Source: Bdellovibrionales bacterium (GTDB taxonomy: Bacteria > Bdellovibrionota > Bdellovibrionia > Bdellovibrionales > UBA1609). From it: a stretch of 64,000 nucleotides of DNA. The stretch covers positions 310,001-374,000 of the forward strand of contig JADJVA010000025.1 of NCBI GenBank assembly GCA_016716765.1, in the 5' to 3' direction. The notes under the pieces are model-generated. The model searched no databases. It was not told the origin of the DNA and worked only from the letters and a program-made list of their open reading frames with translations. Made by a program: the position numbers and the translations under genes. Positions 36,305 to 45,881 of this stretch are shown in pieces. Numbering within the stretch: position 1 is the first letter of the stretch; the number at the start of each line of letters is the position of its first letter.

Positions 36305-37365
36305 TCTTCGATTTCCTCCAAAAGAATCTCTGCCAAATCGAAGCTTTGCTGATCTCTCTGGTAGCTCGGCTCCTGAACCTGTGCCAGAAATAGGAGGTCC
36401 TCGACCAGACGCCCAAGATAGTCAATCTCCTTTAGGGACAGACTTAAGAGTTCCTCTTGCACTTGAACTTGCAGCTTGTGATTATTTTGATGTAGAGTCT
36501 CCACCATACTTTTTAGTGAGGCCATCGGAGTTCTCAGATCGTGAGCTAATTCCTGAAGCAATTTCTTTCTCGCCTGCTCAACATCTCGCACATTGATCAC
36601 AAGTTTTTCAATTTCGCTGGCCATAAAATTAAATCTTATCATCGCCTGACCAAACTCATCTTTTCTATGAATCGGAAATCGAGCCTTTAGATTGCCATTT
36701 TGGAGTTCTGTTATGACTTCGTCGGCGATCCCGATGCCCTTTCGGACACGGCTATATGTAATTGCAATCGTGGCCCCGATTCCCAAGATAAGTGAGCAAG
36801 CAAGTGACAGTAGGCTCAAGAGTGGGAGGAGTGGTGGGGGACTGCCAGCCGTTGATGGCGGTCCAACAAGTAGAAATTGAGGTGGAGCATTGGCAAGTCG
36901 TATGAGCATGTATTGTCCGTCTCCGCCCATAGGCCCAGAGGGCCCGCCTCTTTGGCCGGCGGGTTCGAGGAGTCCTGGCAGCAAGGGTGGCGGTTGAGAA
37001 TTTTCTTCTTCAAGGTTTTCTATAATGAGATGGCCATATTCGACTTCTGGTTTTTGTAATTTTCTCCAATCCAATTTAAAGTGGAGCATATTCGTGAACA
37101 GGGTTTTTCCGTCCTGGTCAATCAGAGTCAGTTGCGGCCTTGGCAGATTTGTGTGCCAGGCGAGAAATTCCTTAAGACTTTCTACTTTGTCATTTGGATT
37201 GATTTTATCAACTGTCCTAGCGATCATTACGCCGGGAAAGAAGTCACTATTGGGTGACATCAGGCGAGCTAAAAAGGAGGTGAACAAGACCCCAAGAACA
37301 ACGAAAATGGCTAAAAGGGAAAATGCGAGAAGAAAATATTTATGATAAATCTTAACACGGATCAC
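36043..37365 (-). CDS. Two-component sensor histidine kinase, N-terminal and H-box part
   Basis: True sequence to about residue 363; after the A5 run at 36271-36275 the frame is wrong and the last ~77 residues are meaningless. GTG start that overlaps the response regulator stop. Two membrane helices (FLLAFSLLAIFVVLGVLFTSFL and LLPLLSLLSLACSLILGIGATIAI) flank a ~130-aa periplasmic sensor with a Pro/Gly-rich stretch. HAMP linker, then H box QELAHDLRTPMASLKSMVETL. Signal sensed is unknown. Confidence 0.9.
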   Translation of the reverse strand: MIRVKIYHKYFLLAFSLLAIFVVLGVLFTSFLARLMSPNSDFFPGVMIARTVDKINPNDKVESLKEFLAWHTNLPRPQLTLIDQDGKTLFTNMLHFKLDWRKLQKPEVEYGHLIIENLEEENSQPPPLLPGLLEPAGQRGGPSGPMGGDGQYMLIRLANAPPQFLLVGPPSTAGSPPPLLPLLSLLSLACSLILGIGATIAITYSRVRKGIGIADEVITELQNGNLKARFPIHRKDEFGQAMIRFNFMASEIEKLVINVRDVEQARKKLLQELAHDLRTPMASLKSMVETLHQNNHKLQVQVQEELLSLSLKEIDYLGRLVEDLLFLAQVQEPSYQRDQQSFDLAEILLEEIEDCQLRSVHQGQKLKSIVIERAFPFFLWETPTSYGAFFEMRWKTLPLLLERKSELFLKLSLRIEFIFRSKTMALDLVRRVSLHLAIDA

Positions 37366-38030
37366 ACCCTCTCCAGTCGATAACCGACGCCATAGACTGA
37401 GGAAATTTTCAAATCAGCAATTTCCGAACTTCGAAATTTTGATCTCAGGTGGCTCACATGCGAATCAATTGTGCGATCAAAAATTTCACCGTCCTTATCA
37501 AGAATCTGAAGAATATTCTCTCTAGATACGATTGTGTTTGCTCTCTGAACCAAAAGAAAAAGGATATCAAATTCACGGCGATTCATTTCGACGGCCTTTC
37601 CTTTGTACATGACGATTCTTTGGTCGATAAGAAGGAGAAGCTCTCCAAATCTTGTTTGAGTTTCTCTCATTTGTGGTTCTCGAAGTACCGCTTTGATTCT
37701 TGCAACTAACTCTTTGTTTCCAAAGGGCTTCTTCACGTAGTCATTGGCTCCTCTTTGAAGAGCCTCAACGACACTGTCCTCATCAGTTTTAGCTGTTAAG
37801 ATGATAATTGGGAGGCGAGACTGAGACTCTCTTACTTTGATTAAAAACTCTATCCCGCTTCCGTCACCGAGGCCGAGGTCCAGGAGAACCAATGAAAGCT
37901 TCTCATTTTCATTAATGGCAAAAGCTGTTCTGAGGCTATTTGCCAGAAAAACTCGATATCCCTCAGTCTCTAGATTTATTTGAATCCCCCGTGCTAGAAC
38001 GGGATCATCCTCGACCAACAGTAAATTCAC
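37362..38030 (-). CDS. OmpR-family response regulator
   Basis: 222 aa, GTG start. Receiver: acidic pair LVEDDPVLARG, phosphorylated Asp in LVLLDLGLGDGSG, Thr in ILTAKTDEDS, Lys in NDYVKKPFG. Winged-helix DNA-binding domain: MNRREFDILFLLVQRANTIVSRENIL and RTIDSHVSHLRSKF. Partner of the adjacent kinase. Target genes unknown; the disrupted A2M/kinase junction and IS insertion lie on either side. Confidence 0.95.
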   Translation of the reverse strand: MNLLLVEDDPVLARGIQINLETEGYRVFLANSLRTAFAINENEKLSLVLLDLGLGDGSGIEFLIKVRESQSRLPIIILTAKTDEDSVVEALQRGANDYVKKPFGNKELVARIKAVLREPQMRETQTRFGELLLLIDQRIVMYKGKAVEMNRREFDILFLLVQRANTIVSRENILQILDKDGEIFDRTIDSHVSHLRSKFRSSEIADLKISSVYGVGYRLERV

Positions 38031-38118
38031 TTTCGCATGCCCCCGATATCAATATGACTTTTCGGAGTAAACAAGATTATCTTTAAAGTCTCCTTGAATG
38101 GAGGAGGAAAGTTAAGCT

Positions 38119-38128
38119 AGACAAAGGT
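38119..38128. repeat. Target-site duplication, left copy
   Basis: AGACAAAGGT directly before the left inverted repeat of the IS4-family element, repeated exactly at 39525-39534. Confidence 0.9.
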
Positions 38129-38197
38129 TAATGCCGTTCACTTTTACTTGAGCGAAATAATTTCTTGAAATTTTTCGAGTGAAGTTGGAGAATAAAA

Positions 38198-38222
38198 AAA
38201 GAGCAGGTTGATGCTGCTCTTT
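38198..38222. terminator. Hairpin near the left IS end
   Basis: AAAGAGCAG / CTGCTCTTT, 9-bp stem with a 7-nt loop, an A-run before and T-rich bases after, so it could terminate in either direction. It sits between the left inverted repeat and the transposase ATG, where it would block outside transcription from entering the transposase. Confidence 0.6.
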
Positions 38223-38262
38223 CACATGCGAACTTTTTTAATTTCCACCGAAAGGAAATCAG

Positions 38263-39515
38263 ATGACGAGTTCGCGTCAGACACCCTGCGCTAAGACTAC
38301 CAACTTTTGATGCTCAATTCAACGAAAAACATCTCATCGGTTCAAGAATTTCTTGGGCAAGAAAATTCAATCCGCAAAATCTATTTCTTTCAATAGTTCA
38401 CCTTGTAGGTGGAAAAAATGATGAGGGGTACTTCCACGCTCTTTCTCGAACTTGGGATATTGAATCCGACCTGAAGAATATGCCGGCCAAGAGTGCTCTC
38501 AGTAAAAAAGCGAGGCCGCGTCAGTTTTGAATTTTTCAAAGAACAAGTCGATGATGTGATCATGAAGTATGAACCTCATTGTCGAACTTGGCGAGGCCTT
38601 CGGGTTTATGCCACAGATGGCGACCAGTACGAACTTCCCAGAACTGAGGACATTTTGAATCAAGGATACCGTGGGTACCCCTGTGCCGGCGACAAAGAAA
38701 CCCATTACCCGCGCATGTATGTGGTTCACTGCTACGATGTGCTTGGCGGTGTGACCAAAGCATTTCGCTATTCCAACGCCAATGAGGAAATGCACAATGC
38801 CATGGAAATTGCGGTGGGACTGGAGGAGAAGAGTCTCACACTTTACGATCGCCTTTTCTTTTGCAAGGATCTGGTTCGTTCCCACCAAGGCTCTGGAAGC
38901 TACTTTGTAGCTCGTTTAAAAGAAGATGGCTGGATCTTACCTGAGATCATCACGTTTGCCAAAAGCTCGAAGAGAAACTTCAGTTTTGAGTTTGAAGGGA
39001 CCCTCATTCATTTGATCAAAGTTGTGAATCCTCGAACTGGAGAGACGGCCCTGTTTGCAACGAATTTGGAGAGAAGCCGGTTTAGGAACAAGGAAATCAA
39101 TGATCTGTATGCGCTCCGCTGGGAAGCTGAGACCGCCAATCGGGATATGACCCACACGCTGAAGATGGAACAGTGGCACTCGCATTTTTTAAATGGAATT
39201 TTACAGGAAATTTACACGATTCTTTGGCTAATGAATCAGGCCAGAGTCCAGATGGCCCAAGTGCTTCGAAAGAGATGCAGTCTTGATCAACTTTTTGATT
39301 ACACCAAATCCAATTTCAAACTGATAGTCGACTTCATCCTGGACAGCCTTGAAGACCTAACAATGAAAAGACATCGTCGTATCAGTCGTCGTCTCAGGTA
39401 TCTTTTGAAAGTCTCGACTGAACATAGAAAACGCAGATCCAGATCTTATCCGCGTCAGGTTAAAAAAACTCGGAAAATATATCCGTCAGCATCGACCGTG
39501 CCGAGGCAAAAGTGA
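38263..39515 (+). pseudogene. IS4-family transposase with two frameshifts
   Basis: ATG at 38263 has AAGGAA 6 nt upstream but its frame stops after 15 codons. A second frame continues LRLPTFDAQFNEKHLIGSRISWARKFNPQNLFLSIVHLVGG to about 38500, where an A6 run shifts into the long third frame from 38493. The third frame carries the DDE catalytic region: VYATDGDQYELPRT (first Asp), LTLYDRLFFCKD (second Asp) and the Y-(2)-R-(3)-E-like ALRWEAETANRDMTHTLKMEQW (Glu). Each break is a +1 shift. Confidence 0.88.
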
Positions 39516-39524
39516 ACGGCATTA

Positions 39525-39534
39525 AGACAAAGGT
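39525..39534. repeat. Target-site duplication, right copy
   Basis: AGACAAAGGT directly after the right inverted repeat of the IS, an exact copy of 38119-38128. Confidence 0.9.
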
Positions 39535-39550
39535 GATAGGAGTTGGCCAA

Positions 39551-39764
39551 CTTGATTGTTGTTCCAAACTCCAAGGGTGCCTGGCTGAACCAAATCTCAG
39601 GAGTCCAGGATCTTCAAACATGCGTCCGGCAGCAGCGCTCACGTTGTGAGCACTGCACCAAGCCGAACTCGATCCTGAACCCCTGAGATTAGTTCAGCCA
39701 GCTCCCTGTGTCTTGGATACAACAGATTCACCGTAGGCTTGCGGGCCAGCCGCAGTATTAAAAT
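39551..39764. repeat. 214-bp inverted repeat, left arm
   Basis: From CTTGATTGTTGTTCC to TATTAAAAT, matching the reverse complement of 40291-40504 with the same total length and roughly 93% identity by eye. It holds an internal imperfect hairpin (39581-39701): CTGGCTGAAC pairs with GTTCAGCCAG, with extra matching bases inside (ATCTCAGG / CCTGAGAT, CAGGATC / GATCCTG), and a small GCTCAC-GTT-GTGAGC hairpin in the loop. Confidence 0.95.
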
Positions 39765-39783
39765 TGAGATCTTTGACGATCAG

Positions 39784-40134
39784 TTATTTTGGTTTTGGTA
39801 CATTTTCGTCCTTCAAACAGTCTTTTAGGAGTTTTGCTTTTGAGCTTTCGATATTAACTATTCTCTTAGTGTCGCTGTCACTTTGACCTGTAATGCATCC
39901 ACACCAATAGCCGTAGTTGCCGTTCATATCTACATACTGAGAGTTAGTAGGATGTGCAATGAACTCAATCCCCTCTGCCTGATATCCGCCCTGCACTCCG
40001 ATAGTCCACTCTCCATCTCTGTCAGTGAGCCAAAAGTTTCCTGGAGTCGGGTTATCAATCCAACCACATCTTGTTTCGCCTAAGGCCGAACTGGCAAATA
40101 AAGCTATCAAGGTCACCATAATTGCATTTCTCAT
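39784..40134 (-). CDS. DUF4087 family exported small protein
   Basis: 116 aa. I chose the ATG at 40134 (MRNAIMVTLIALFASSALGETRCG) because AGGAGAG lies 7 nt upstream and a signal peptide follows directly; an ATG at 40209 adds 25 unlikely residues. The mature part has the DUF4087 signature: ETRCGWIDNPTPGNFWLTDRDGEWTI, QGGYQAEG and NGNYGYWCGCITG, with conserved Cys. Function unknown. It is the only gene between two 214-bp inverted repeats, next to an IS4 element. Confidence 0.85.
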   Translation of the reverse strand: MRNAIMVTLIALFASSALGETRCGWIDNPTPGNFWLTDRDGEWTIGVQGGYQAEGIEFIAHPTNSQYVDMNGNYGYWCGCITGQSDSDTKRIVNIESSKAKLLKDCLKDENVPKPK

Positions 40135-40290
40135 ATCGATCTCTCCTCTATATTTTGAAAACAGAATAAATATCAGCACAGTCTCATATGGGACTCGCGA
40201 TTCTCTCAAGAATCCGCCCGTCTTTTGAAATTTTTCTGCCTTTAGATCTGCATACTTAGTCTTGTGTTAGTAATAAATGCACTTATTTAG

Positions 40291-40504
40291 ATTTTAATAC
40301 AGCGACTGGCCCGCAAGCCTACGGTAAATCCGTTGTATCCAAGACACAGGGAGCTGGCTGAACTAATCTCAGGTGTTCAGGATCGAGTTCGGCTTGGTGC
40401 AGTGCTCACAAAGGGAGCGCTGCTGCCGGACGCATGTTTGAAGATCCTGGACTCCTGGGATTTGGTTCAGCCAGGAACCCTTAGAGTTTGGAACAACAAT
40501 CAAG
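40291..40504. repeat. 214-bp inverted repeat, right arm
   Basis: Reverse complement of the left arm. It starts only ~27 bp downstream of the A2M 2 stop codon on that gene's side and contains the same internal hairpin (CTGGCTGAAC...GTTCAGCCAG). Confidence 0.95.
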
Positions 40505-40530
40505 CAGGCCAGTCTATAAGAGTTAAATGC

Positions 40531-43500
40531 TTAGCGCGTGCCCCTAATTTTCAGGCGATTTCCCTCTGAATAGGCCGCAAACTCAGGCGCATACATTGGC
40601 TGAACCGTCGCAGGGCTTACTTTAAACTCGCCGGCTGTTGCCGCGCGAAGGCGGTATTTGAAGTTATATTCACCCTGTGGGAGTTGTTCAAAAAAGAAAT
40701 TCGTAACATTGTCTCGAATCTCTTCGTACCAGTAAATTCCCAAATCCCATTTGTGTTTCGAGGTTGTGTCAGTGGGTTCAAATCCAGCACCACGAGGATC
40801 TCGTAAGTGTACGTAACCGACTGGATGTTTTGATTTCAAAGAAATATGAACTTCAATTTCGTCTCCAATGGCAATTTGCGTGCCCTCTTCTATTGGCCTC
40901 AGAGCGACTTCTTTCTTCGATTTGTCTCGCAGAAAGAATTTTCGGTTTAGATTCAAGAAATCACCATTAGCTTTTTTGGGGAGCTCCTCTGTCGAAAATT
41001 GCCAATTGGCCGATGCAAACATTAGTCCGGGAGTCGATTTTTGAATAGTGATTGGCATAAGATTCGAATTCACCTTTTCGCCTTCATAGACAAGTTGATT
41101 TGCCTTTCCCAAATATTTGTCGGGTGAAAATTCCATTTTGATAGCTTTTTCGTTTCCAACCTTAACTGTTACAGCCTCTCTCTGACCCATTTGATTGGTT
41201 TTTGTGAGATAGTGAGCAAGTGAGTAAAGGACTTCAGAGGTCGCACGTGTTGAATGCCAATGATTGAGCTTTTTGTTCAAGAAAAGCCATTGCACAAGCC
41301 CATCACGCTTGCTGTCCTCAGAATCCAACTCCATGAGAGTTCTCAAAGCAAAGGCATGGGTTTCAATGGTGTCATTGTACCAAAGCCAACTGCGATCCTC
41401 ACGTGCCCAGTGCGTTCCCTCGTCGGCACTGTACTTAGCAGAATCCATAACACTGTCCCAAACTAGCTTGGCATCCCGTGTACGGTTTGCCCTTTGGAGG
41501 GTCAGAGCCAAATAGCCCTTCAGATAAGGAGAATGAAGCTTCCAGTTTTTGAAGCTAAAATCCAGCATTGTTTTTCGTTCTGCCGCAGTAAAAATGCTCG
41601 TCCCCCAGTTGTTATTGGGATAATTGGACAATATATAATTTAAAAATGTAATCGTTTCCCAACAGCCATTGTGTGACATACATTTGTGAACAATTTCATC
41701 AAGGTAATGTTTGTGCAAATAGGCCCAGGCCTTTTCGGTTATGGCTTTGGGACCTTCAACTCCGAACTCCATTGCTTTTGAAAGGCCATAGACAACGTAG
41801 AGCGTGATGTAAGGAGAGGGAGGTCCGCCGGGAAACCAGGGAAATCCTCCAAGTGTGGTTTGCCATTTCTCAAGCTTCTGGAGAGCCAACTTGCGACTCT
41901 GATCGGCGATCCGGGAGTCGAGAATATTGACCAAATTATCTACTGGATTCGCTCCTCCCTTTGCTTCGTTAAGCCAAGGAGTCTCTTCGAGTGACATGCG
42001 GCGGTTTGGATCAGCAGCACTGAAATCCTCAAATTGAGTTTTCCGAGCAGACATTTGTTTGGCCATCTTTGCGACTGAGGGATACTTGTTGAAAAGAGAG
42101 CTCATGATTCCAGCTGAGACGAACTGATTCAATGTTTGTTCGATACACTCGTAAGGAGAATTCATCAAATAGGGAAGAGATGAGAGCACGGAATAGAACA
42201 ACTGCGCATCAATTTGTACAGTCATCTTTTCATTGATGAGCGTATTATCCTTTTTGGCCAAGAGATCCTTAAATTCAAGATTGTGAGGTTCCTGGTTTTT
42301 CAGCGTGATAAATTTGGACTGGGCTAAGTGAAAGCGACCAGGCAAGATAGGCAGACTTCGAAGCTCACCGTCGGATTGACCTTTGGATTGAGCTGTTGCT
42401 TTGACGTAAAGATTTCCAAGACCCGGGGGCACAATCAAACTGATCGTATGAGTAAATGACTTCTTGGCTGGAATTGCAAAGGGGACGGCTGTCAGTTCAG
42501 ATTTTTTGACCTTGTAACGTCCTGAGGCATCTGACTTTTGATCGTCTTCCAGGAGTCCAATATCGAGTTGCCCTGCAGTTTCTTTATCTGAAGTGTTGTT
42601 TACTACAAATCGCAAACTGGCATTGTCACCTTCGCGTAAAAAGCGCGGCAGATAGGGGCGAACCATGAGCTCTTTCGTAGTTTCTAATTGTTTGCTTGCA
42701 CTCAATCCCATTAAATCCTGGGTGATTCCTTGAAGCCACAAAGTCCACGAAGTGACTGAGTCAGGCACTTGAAATTTAATTTCGATCATTCCATTTTCGT
42801 CGTTTTTCAAGTTTGGTTGAAAAAAGGCAGTCTCTGAGAAGTTGCTACGAATCTCGTTGGGCTGCTGGACGGACTTGACGGTGGAGTCCTGCTGCTTAGG
42901 AAGTTGAGGGACTGATGCAGTGGACTCAGCGGGGATTTCGGTTCTAATGGATTCTGACTTATTGGCGAAAGGCGTAGCGGAGCTGCCCTGTGGGCTTGCC
43001 CCATCGGCTGCAGGTACCGCTCCAGGTGTCATCATCTCTGACTCTGCTAATAGCATGTTGCCCCCACCTCGTCGGCCGGGGCCCCCAATCGCATAGTTTT
43101 GCATGAAAATCACATGATCCCTCTGCAATTGCGAAAATTCAGTGGGAAAATAATTACTCGATTCAAAATAGGCATTTTGTCCATTTCCTAGAGCGATATC
43201 GGGGGGATTGCTTACGAAGCGAGTCGGATAAATGGAGAGGAAGCTGTTTGAAAAATGAGGGCTTAGTTGATCGAGGCTCCGATCGTACATGTAGGCCAGA
43301 AGCTGAACTGAAGCGGTCTTCACCTTTTCCTTCTTAGGGCCGCTGAGCTTAAGGGACCAGGTTTCACTTTGACCTGGCCTGAGTTTGTCTCGAAATCGAG
43401 AGTATTCCAGACTTATCTCTTTGTTGTCCCAAGGGACAAAAATATTTTGAGACATAGTTAAGCTCTGATAGTCATTGATGAGTCGCAGAACAAATCCCAC

Positions 43501-45717
43501 TCCACCACGGTGTTCTTCAGTCACCTTCCAACTCATGAGGAGATTGTCCTTGGTTGAATTGAGTCGTCGAGTTTCTGTGACAACTCCATCTTGAAACGCA
43601 TCGAGTATAAGTGTTTGATTCTTAAGACCTGTCGGAGCCCAGATCGAGACTTCCTCTCCGACTTTAGCTTCTGTTCTATTTATTAGCAGGAGGCCTGGCA
43701 GCGCCGGACGATAAGAACTGTCGGCGACTAAAAACTCGGTTTGCGCCGTTAAGCTTGTGCCGTAAGAGTCCTTGGTTTCATAAATGAGACGATAGGCTCC
43801 ACCCTTTAATGACGGAAGCAGAATAGTTGATGCACCCAAGCTGTCTGTTGTAACCAAGGCCGTCTTGACGATATCCTTCTGCGGCCAATCACGAACGACC
43901 AGCGCCCAATTGTAGGTCGGTGACCATCGAGACTGTTTGTCGTCGTCAGGTAAAGAGAGGCCAGGTGGTTTCAGTTTTTTTATATATGAAGGAGCAGGCA
44001 GCTCAGCTGGCATGACAGTCGATTTTGGCTCCGACAAAAGTACTAATCTCCAATTGCCAGTTCCGGGTGCTGGGTCTCCAGACAAAAAAGTACGACGAAG
44101 CTTGATTTCAGCTTCTTTGCCAGCAAGGACAAATTGCCCTTTGAGATCGAGATGGGCTTCGATGGTCTGCAATCCCAGAGTTATTGAGTTCTCACTGGTG
44201 CGAGTTTCTCCACCGTCGTCAATCACTTCGGCCCTTATGGCATAGGTGTATTTTATATCGCTTGCACCAGCCTTGAGCCTTTTATCTGCACTTGGAAAGA
44301 AGCCAATTTTGTATGTGCCATCGGAATGAACGCTTGTTTCTCCAGTTGAAATGACTTGAGATCTTTGAAAGCCTCCAAAATCCCAATAGTCAAAAAAACA
44401 CCACCAGGGGAAAACAATCTTGCGCTCGACAGTGTAACGAACCTTTCCTGAAGTTAAGGGGGATCCAAAATAATATTTTGCTTCACCGATGATTTCAGCG
44501 TTGTGATTGAGGCGCAGTGGCGTCGTTTGAGGTTTCCAGGAGAGTTCAAAATTTGGTCGTTTGTATTCTTCGACTTGGACAAAATGACTGTCACTGCCCG
44601 TATGGATGCTCCACCTCCCGAGAGCCCTTCCGGTAGGGATTTCGAATTGGCCCCAAGCTGATCCAAATTCGTCGGTCATGACTTTTTGAGTGCTCACGAC
44701 TTGTCCGTTGAGGTCGTGAAGGGACACGTTTTGCTGAGTTTTGGAGAGAGTCTTAAACTTGCCGGGAGCTTTGAGGGAAGCGTAAAAAACGGCCTTCCAC
44801 ATGATCTGTTGTTGTGGTCGATAAATGGACCTATCTGTATAAATCATGCTTCGAGCAGGAGCAGGTTTGTCATCAATTGGCGGGCTGTAAGATGAAAATT
44901 CCTGAAAGGTCATTTGACCCTTTTTACTAGCAAAAGCAACAAACTGACCAGAAGAGTTGGGCGTCTGCGTTCCTTTGAAAGTTGATTTTCCGAGCGAGTC
45001 AGTTATTAGTCTTTTAACCAGTTCCGAAGGTTTGGTGTATTGGAATCTAAGAACTTCAATGTCAGCCCCTTTTACGGGTGTGCCCGTGGCTCCGTTGTAA
45101 ACTTCGAAGTCAACTGCTCCATTTTTGGATTGATTGGCAAGTACCAGATCACCAAAAATCATCATGCTCCCGCGCACAATATTCGAACTCTTCTCCAGCG
45201 TAGGACTCATAGAGACGGCCACAATATAAAATCCGGGTTTGTGGTCCGGTGGCGTGACAAAGGCTTTGTGCTGACGGAAATCTGTCGTGCTCGGAATATC
45301 AACGGACCATGTTTTGGTAGGTGTCTTCGTTCGAAGGACTTCGAGTTCCCGGTAGTCAGGATAGTGGTTGTAGTCCTTGTTCGCTATCATGAAATTTTTG
45401 ATATCATAGCGAAAAGAAAAGAAGTGCAATCGAGTCAAATTTTTATAGCGGACATCAATGGATCTCCGCCCTGGGCCATCGACACGCATGGCATTCATTT
45501 CCAGGCTGGGGCTCTTGATTCTGTTTATAATATCTCGGCAGAGTTTTGCACCCTCTGAGGTGGGAAACTTCTTCGCTCCCATTTCAGCAATTTCCTTTGC
45601 CTTTACGAGAGCATAGGGATCGTCAAATTGTTCCCAAAACTCAGCGAGACGTCCGGCTCCCATAGAATACCAAGGTGTACTCTGATTTGTTGCAAGCAGG
45701 GTATCGAGGTGCTTCAT
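40531..45717 (-). CDS. Alpha-2-macroglobulin family protein 2, main part (with thioester)
   Basis: 1728 aa from an internal ATG; the same frame is open back to the lesion at 45903-45906, where it joins the N-terminal part. Contains MG domains (RSMIYTDRSIYRPQQQIMWKAVFY, a classical A2M motif), a Pro/Ser/Gly-rich bait-like segment (EMMTPGAVPAADGASPQGS), ETAFFQPNLKNDENGMIEIKFQVPDSVTSWTLW (A2M family signature) and the thioester site PYECIEQTLNQF with Cys1191, Glu and Gln in the CxEQ spacing. The C-terminus ends in an MG-type receptor-like domain. Distinct from A2M 1 in keeping its thioester. Confidence 0.93.
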   Translation of the reverse strand: MKHLDTLLATNQSTPWYSMGAGRLAEFWEQFDDPYALVKAKEIAEMGAKKFPTSEGAKLCRDIINRIKSPSLEMNAMRVDGPGRRSIDVRYKNLTRLHFFSFRYDIKNFMIANKDYNHYPDYRELEVLRTKTPTKTWSVDIPSTTDFRQHKAFVTPPDHKPGFYIVAVSMSPTLEKSSNIVRGSMMIFGDLVLANQSKNGAVDFEVYNGATGTPVKGADIEVLRFQYTKPSELVKRLITDSLGKSTFKGTQTPNSSGQFVAFASKKGQMTFQEFSSYSPPIDDKPAPARSMIYTDRSIYRPQQQIMWKAVFYASLKAPGKFKTLSKTQQNVSLHDLNGQVVSTQKVMTDEFGSAWGQFEIPTGRALGRWSIHTGSDSHFVQVEEYKRPNFELSWKPQTTPLRLNHNAEIIGEAKYYFGSPLTSGKVRYTVERKIVFPWWCFFDYWDFGGFQRSQVISTGETSVHSDGTYKIGFFPSADKRLKAGASDIKYTYAIRAEVIDDGGETRTSENSITLGLQTIEAHLDLKGQFVLAGKEAEIKLRRTFLSGDPAPGTGNWRLVLLSEPKSTVMPAELPAPSYIKKLKPPGLSLPDDDKQSRWSPTYNWALVVRDWPQKDIVKTALVTTDSLGASTILLPSLKGGAYRLIYETKDSYGTSLTAQTEFLVADSSYRPALPGLLLINRTEAKVGEEVSIWAPTGLKNQTLILDAFQDGVVTETRRLNSTKDNLLMSWKVTEEHRGGVGFVLRLINDYQSLTMSQNIFVPWDNKEISLEYSRFRDKLRPGQSETWSLKLSGPKKEKVKTASVQLLAYMYDRSLDQLSPHFSNSFLSIYPTRFVSNPPDIALGNGQNAYFESSNYFPTEFSQLQRDHVIFMQNYAIGGPGRRGGGNMLLAESEMMTPGAVPAADGASPQGSSATPFANKSESIRTEIPAESTASVPQLPKQQDSTVKSVQQPNEIRSNFSETAFFQPNLKNDENGMIEIKFQVPDSVTSWTLWLQGITQDLMGLSASKQLETTKELMVRPYLPRFLREGDNASLRFVVNNTSDKETAGQLDIGLLEDDQKSDASGRYKVKKSELTAVPFAIPAKKSFTHTISLIVPPGLGNLYVKATAQSKGQSDGELRSLPILPGRFHLAQSKFITLKNQEPHNLEFKDLLAKKDNTLINEKMTVQIDAQLFYSVLSSLPYLMNSPYECIEQTLNQFVSAGIMSSLFNKYPSVAKMAKQMSARKTQFEDFSAADPNRRMSLEETPWLNEAKGGANPVDNLVNILDSRIADQSRKLALQKLEKWQTTLGGFPWFPGGPPSPYITLYVVYGLSKAMEFGVEGPKAITEKAWAYLHKHYLDEIVHKCMSHNGCWETITFLNYILSNYPNNNWGTSIFTAAERKTMLDFSFKNWKLHSPYLKGYLALTLQRANRTRDAKLVWDSVMDSAKYSADEGTHWAREDRSWLWYNDTIETHAFALRTLMELDSEDSKRDGLVQWLFLNKKLNHWHSTRATSEVLYSLAHYLTKTNQMGQREAVTVKVGNEKAIKMEFSPDKYLGKANQLVYEGEKVNSNLMPITIQKSTPGLMFASANWQFSTEELPKKANGDFLNLNRKFFLRDKSKKEVALRPIEEGTQIAIGDEIEVHISLKSKHPVGYVHLRDPRGAGFEPTDTTSKHKWDLGIYWYEEIRDNVTNFFFEQLPQGEYNFKYRLRAATAGEFKVSPATVQPMYAPEFAAYSEGNRLKIRGTR

Positions 45718-45881
45718 GATGGCAGTCTTATCCTCCGACTCCGGAAACCTGGAGTGCAGTATCTTGAGGAGTTCGATTTGGGCATCAAGCGCCGCACCCG
45801 CATTTTTTTGACTCAGATGCCAACTTTTGAGGTCGTGGAGGATAAAGGCAATCTTTTGTAGAGGATGAATCTTCGAACTTG

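Larger units (their letters stand above)
38129..39524 (+). mobile_element. IS4-family insertion sequence (1396 bp)
   Basis: Ends are inverted repeats beginning TAATGCCGTTCACTTTT (17 bp perfect; then about half matching for ten more), typical of the IS4 group. It is flanked by 10-bp target duplications (38119-38128 and 39525-39534), within the 9-12 bp range for IS4. Contains one transposase frame broken in two places, so the copy is probably non-autonomous unless the breaks are sequencing errors. Inserted between the response regulator promoter side and the DUF4087 module. Confidence 0.93.

Noticed and set aside
40140..40209. Longer DUF4087 protein starting at 40209
   Set aside because: The start at 40134 has a strong ribosome site and begins exactly at the signal peptide.
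39551..40504. Integron cassette with attC sites
   Set aside because: The hairpins resemble attC in size and bulges, but the outer box is GTTCAGC rather than GTTRRRY, the two copies are inverted instead of direct, the similarity extends far beyond the hairpin, and no integrase is present.
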